Positions 62,283 to 64,000 of a DNA stretch of 64,000 nucleotides are shown in pieces. Source of the DNA: Paenibacillus polymyxa M1 (GTDB lineage: Bacteria; Bacillota; Bacilli; Paenibacillales; Paenibacillaceae); the NCBI RefSeq assembly GCF_000237325.1, contig NC_017542.1, positions 363,001 through 427,000 on the forward strand, in the 5' to 3' direction. Both the position numbers and the translations under genes were made by a program. The notes under the pieces are model-generated. The model saw only the letters and a program-made list of their open reading frames with translations. It had not been told where the DNA came from and made no database searches. Numbering within the stretch: the stretch's first letter is position 1; every line of letters starts with the position of its first letter.

Positions 62283-63110
62283 CTACTTGATGCCGATTCT
62301 CATACGATAGCTAAACAGGATATCCAGTGTTCTGCCTTCAAAATGATTCTCAACCAGCTTCACGAAGCGGGCTATATCGTCGTCAAGCGTTCGATTGCCA
62401 AGTTTGAACAGGCTCTGAATTCCTCCCTGGCTAAGAGCGAGCCCAGTATAACGAGCAGCGTCACATTGCTCACGATTGTGGAAGACAATCTCCCGAATAT
62501 AGCGGAATTGCCCGCTATGGTGCAGATTAGCTAGATGCTGATCCTTGCTCCATTTATGAGCCTGTTGCTCTACAGGAGCTTCCTGTTCCAAAACGGTATC
62601 AGCTTTGGTGATAAGCTCTGTATAAGCTTGCTCGATCTGCCATTGCAGCACAGGAGGCCAGTCACAGTCAAAGGCTGCGAACACGCCGCCTTGTGCCAAG
62701 ACCCTGCCTGCTTCCTGGAGTGTGCTCTCGGGGTCCATCCAGTGAAAGGATTGAGAGCAGGTGATGACATCTACAGTGCCGTCCTCAAAGGGCAGGTTGT
62801 TGGAGAACCCGCTTTCGAAGGAAATGGTACCTGTCATTGTCGTTCCTGCTCTCTCCAGCTTGCGCTGCGCTATTCCTCTCATGTCCGGGTTAGGCTCGAT
62901 GCCGACGATTCGACGAGCGGTGTCTTTCCATATGAAAGTAGAGAGCCCAGTACCGCAGCCAATATCGGCAACTAGCGCTACGTTCCGATCCAGATAGCGG
63001 CTGATGATTTCCACGACGAGTGATGGCGCTTCTGGACGGTGTTGATCGTAGTTGTCGGCAAAGCCATTGAAACGATCCACATTACTTTGCAGATTTCCCT
63101 CAGGTATCAT
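62283..63110 (-). CDS. Class I SAM-dependent methyltransferase
   Basis: 275-residue methyltransferase. Motif I DIGCGTG at 49-55, acidic loop GIEPNPDMRGIA (motif II), VDVITCSQSFHWMDPE (motif IV) and GRVLAQGGVFAAFDCDW. The lead NVDRFNGFADNYDQHRPEAP is common in the methyltransferase_11 group that includes UbiE-like and natural-product enzymes. The substrate is not predictable. AAGGAGGAAAAG precedes the ATG. It is monocistronic and converges on the phosphodiesterase gene. Confidence 0.88.
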   Translation of the reverse strand: MIPEGNLQSNVDRFNGFADNYDQHRPEAPSLVVEIISRYLDRNVALVADIGCGTGLSTFIWKDTARRIVGIEPNPDMRGIAQRKLERAGTTMTGTISFESGFSNNLPFEDGTVDVITCSQSFHWMDPESTLQEAGRVLAQGGVFAAFDCDWPPVLQWQIEQAYTELITKADTVLEQEAPVEQQAHKWSKDQHLANLHHSGQFRYIREIVFHNREQCDAARYTGLALSQGGIQSLFKLGNRTLDDDIARFVKLVENHFEGRTLDILFSYRMRIGIK

Positions 63111-63252
63111 AGAGGCTTTTCCTCCTTAGTTTCGGCCGGGCGACCGCGTAAATTCCGATGCTCTGTACTTTTACATTGTACAAGTTTATGTGCTTAACCA
63201 GCTACTTTCGTGATTTCACAACATGATTGGATTTCGGTAGGAGGAAATTTGC

Positions 63253-64000
63253 CTATTTTATCATTGAAGCAAGTGCCCACTCACGCATCATGGAGTCAAG
63301 CATTGGACGCAAATCTTCGCGCTGCATGCCCATGTGGAGCACTGCTTCCAGATAGCCAGCTTTATCACCAATATCGTAGCGTGTGCCCTCCAGTTCCAAT
63401 GCAAGCAGTTGGTTCTGCAATGCTACTTGATGCAGAGCATCTGTCAATTGGTATTCACCGCCCGCTCCAGTGGACATGTTCTCCAATATGGAGAAAATAG
63501 AAGGCTCCAATACATAGCGACCAATGACAGCCTGCCGCGAAGGAGCATCTGCCGGGGATGGTTTTTCAACAAGTCCGCCGACTTCATGAATAAGGCCATT
63601 TTGGTGAGTGGAGCCAATAATGCCGTATTTACTTACATCCTGTTCTTCTACCGTACGCACGCCGACCACTTGCTTGCCAGTGGCTTCGTATACATCCATC
63701 ATCTGACGAATCGCCGGAGTGGAGGAATTCATAATATCATCGCCCAATAACACGGCGAAGGGCTCATCGCCAATGAACTGACGGGCGCAGCGTACCGCAT
63801 GTCCCAAGCCGAGCGGTTCTTTTTGACGGATATAGTGGATGACTGCCTTGCCTCCGATGCTTTGAACTTCACGCAGAAGATCATATTTTCCCTTGCTCTC
63901 CAGTACTTGCTCCAGCTCTACAGACTTGTCAAAATGGTCTTCGATGGCTTTTTTATTACGCCCCGTAACGATAATGATGCTCTCAATTCCAGATTTGATG
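63253..64000 (-). CDS. UTP-glucose-1-phosphate uridylyltransferase, C-terminal part
   Basis: The window cuts the N-terminal part. About 248 residues are visible, from IKSGIESIIIVTGRNKKAIE to the stop. Family motifs: KEPLGLGHAVRCA (glucose-1-phosphate loop), FAVLLGDDIM (metal site), GLVEKPSPADAP, GRYVLEP, and GGEYQLTDAL. It makes UDP-glucose for wall and exopolysaccharide synthesis. The missing start probably includes the nucleotide-binding GxGTR motif. The C terminus is normal for GalU/GtaB. No operon partner is visible on its 3' side; 63111-63252 contains nothing I can support. Confidence 0.9.
   Translation of the reverse strand, partial: IKSGIESIIIVTGRNKKAIEDHFDKSVELEQVLESKGKYDLLREVQSIGGKAVIHYIRQKEPLGLGHAVRCARQFIGDEPFAVLLGDDIMNSSTPAIRQMMDVYEATGKQVVGVRTVEEQDVSKYGIIGSTHQNGLIHEVGGLVEKPSPADAPSRQAVIGRYVLEPSIFSILENMSTGAGGEYQLTDALHQVALQNQLLALELEGTRYDIGDKAGYLEAVLHMGMQREDLRPMLDSMMREWALASMIK

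Overview
The window reads like a chromosomal segment of a Gram-positive, sugar-foraging soil Firmicute, most likely Paenibacillus of the P. polymyxa type. Evidence: strong AGGAGG-type ribosome binding sites with many GTG/TTG starts, GlnK/GlnL-like, HxlR, YtrA and YdjO-type Bacillales families, CcpA-like cre sites, and many carbohydrate ABC/PTS loci. This is inferred from gene content. No rRNA, tRNA, CRISPR array or intact transposase was seen.

Layout. 1-9 kb: MarR tail; a two-component system with a divergent dicarboxylate/glutamate symporter; a soluble double-PAS chemotaxis-type protein behind a sigma-D-like promoter; small membrane and hypothetical genes; an orphan FecCD permease; a GNAT. 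9-14.5 kb: CUT1 sugar ABC operon, convergent AraC regulator, Gfo/Idh dehydrogenase. 14.6-19.4 kb: alpha-carbonic anhydrase lipoprotein, Zn alcohol dehydrogenase, HxlR regulator divergent from an MFS exporter plus aldo/keto reductase. 19.5-23.8 kb: sucrose locus scrR-scrB-scrA with four copies of a GGAACCGGTTCC-type operator. 23.8-31 kb: AraC regulator, divergent pyruvate kinase paralogue, small secreted and membrane proteins, a large secreted GH43 arabinanase, and a cold-shock gene with a terminator-like leader followed by ydjO. 31-39 kb: hydrolase, GNAT, a second small secreted protein related to the first, a YtrA-type GntR/ABC operon, a copper-amine-oxidase-N/SnoaL-like secreted protein, and an Asp/Glu racemase-like protein.

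39-49.4 kb is a coherent catabolic locus: LacI regulator, GH94 phosphorylase resembling 1,2-beta-oligoglucan phosphorylase, cytoplasmic GH3 beta-glucosidase and a divergent lipoprotein/permease ABC importer. Two identical 18-bp operators lie in the divergent promoter region. The simplest reading is uptake and phosphorolysis of sophorooligosaccharides. No ATPase is encoded, so a shared MsmX-type ATPase is presumably used.

49.5-55.3 kb is a visibly AT-rich, decaying accessory island: a radical SAM/SPASM maturase remnant with a large internal deletion, a three-gene ABC-2-type transporter, an ABC exporter broken by one frameshift, and an HTH-protein fragment. It looks like the wreck of a modified-peptide (RiPP) production or immunity cluster. 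Next come a FlxA-like gene behind another sigma-D-like promoter, GH51 arabinofuranosidase (a plausible partner of the GH43 arabinanase), a two-gene operon of a divergent Hsp90 and a TPR-like protein, glycerophosphodiester phosphodiesterase, a methyltransferase, and a GalU-type uridylyltransferase cut by the window end.
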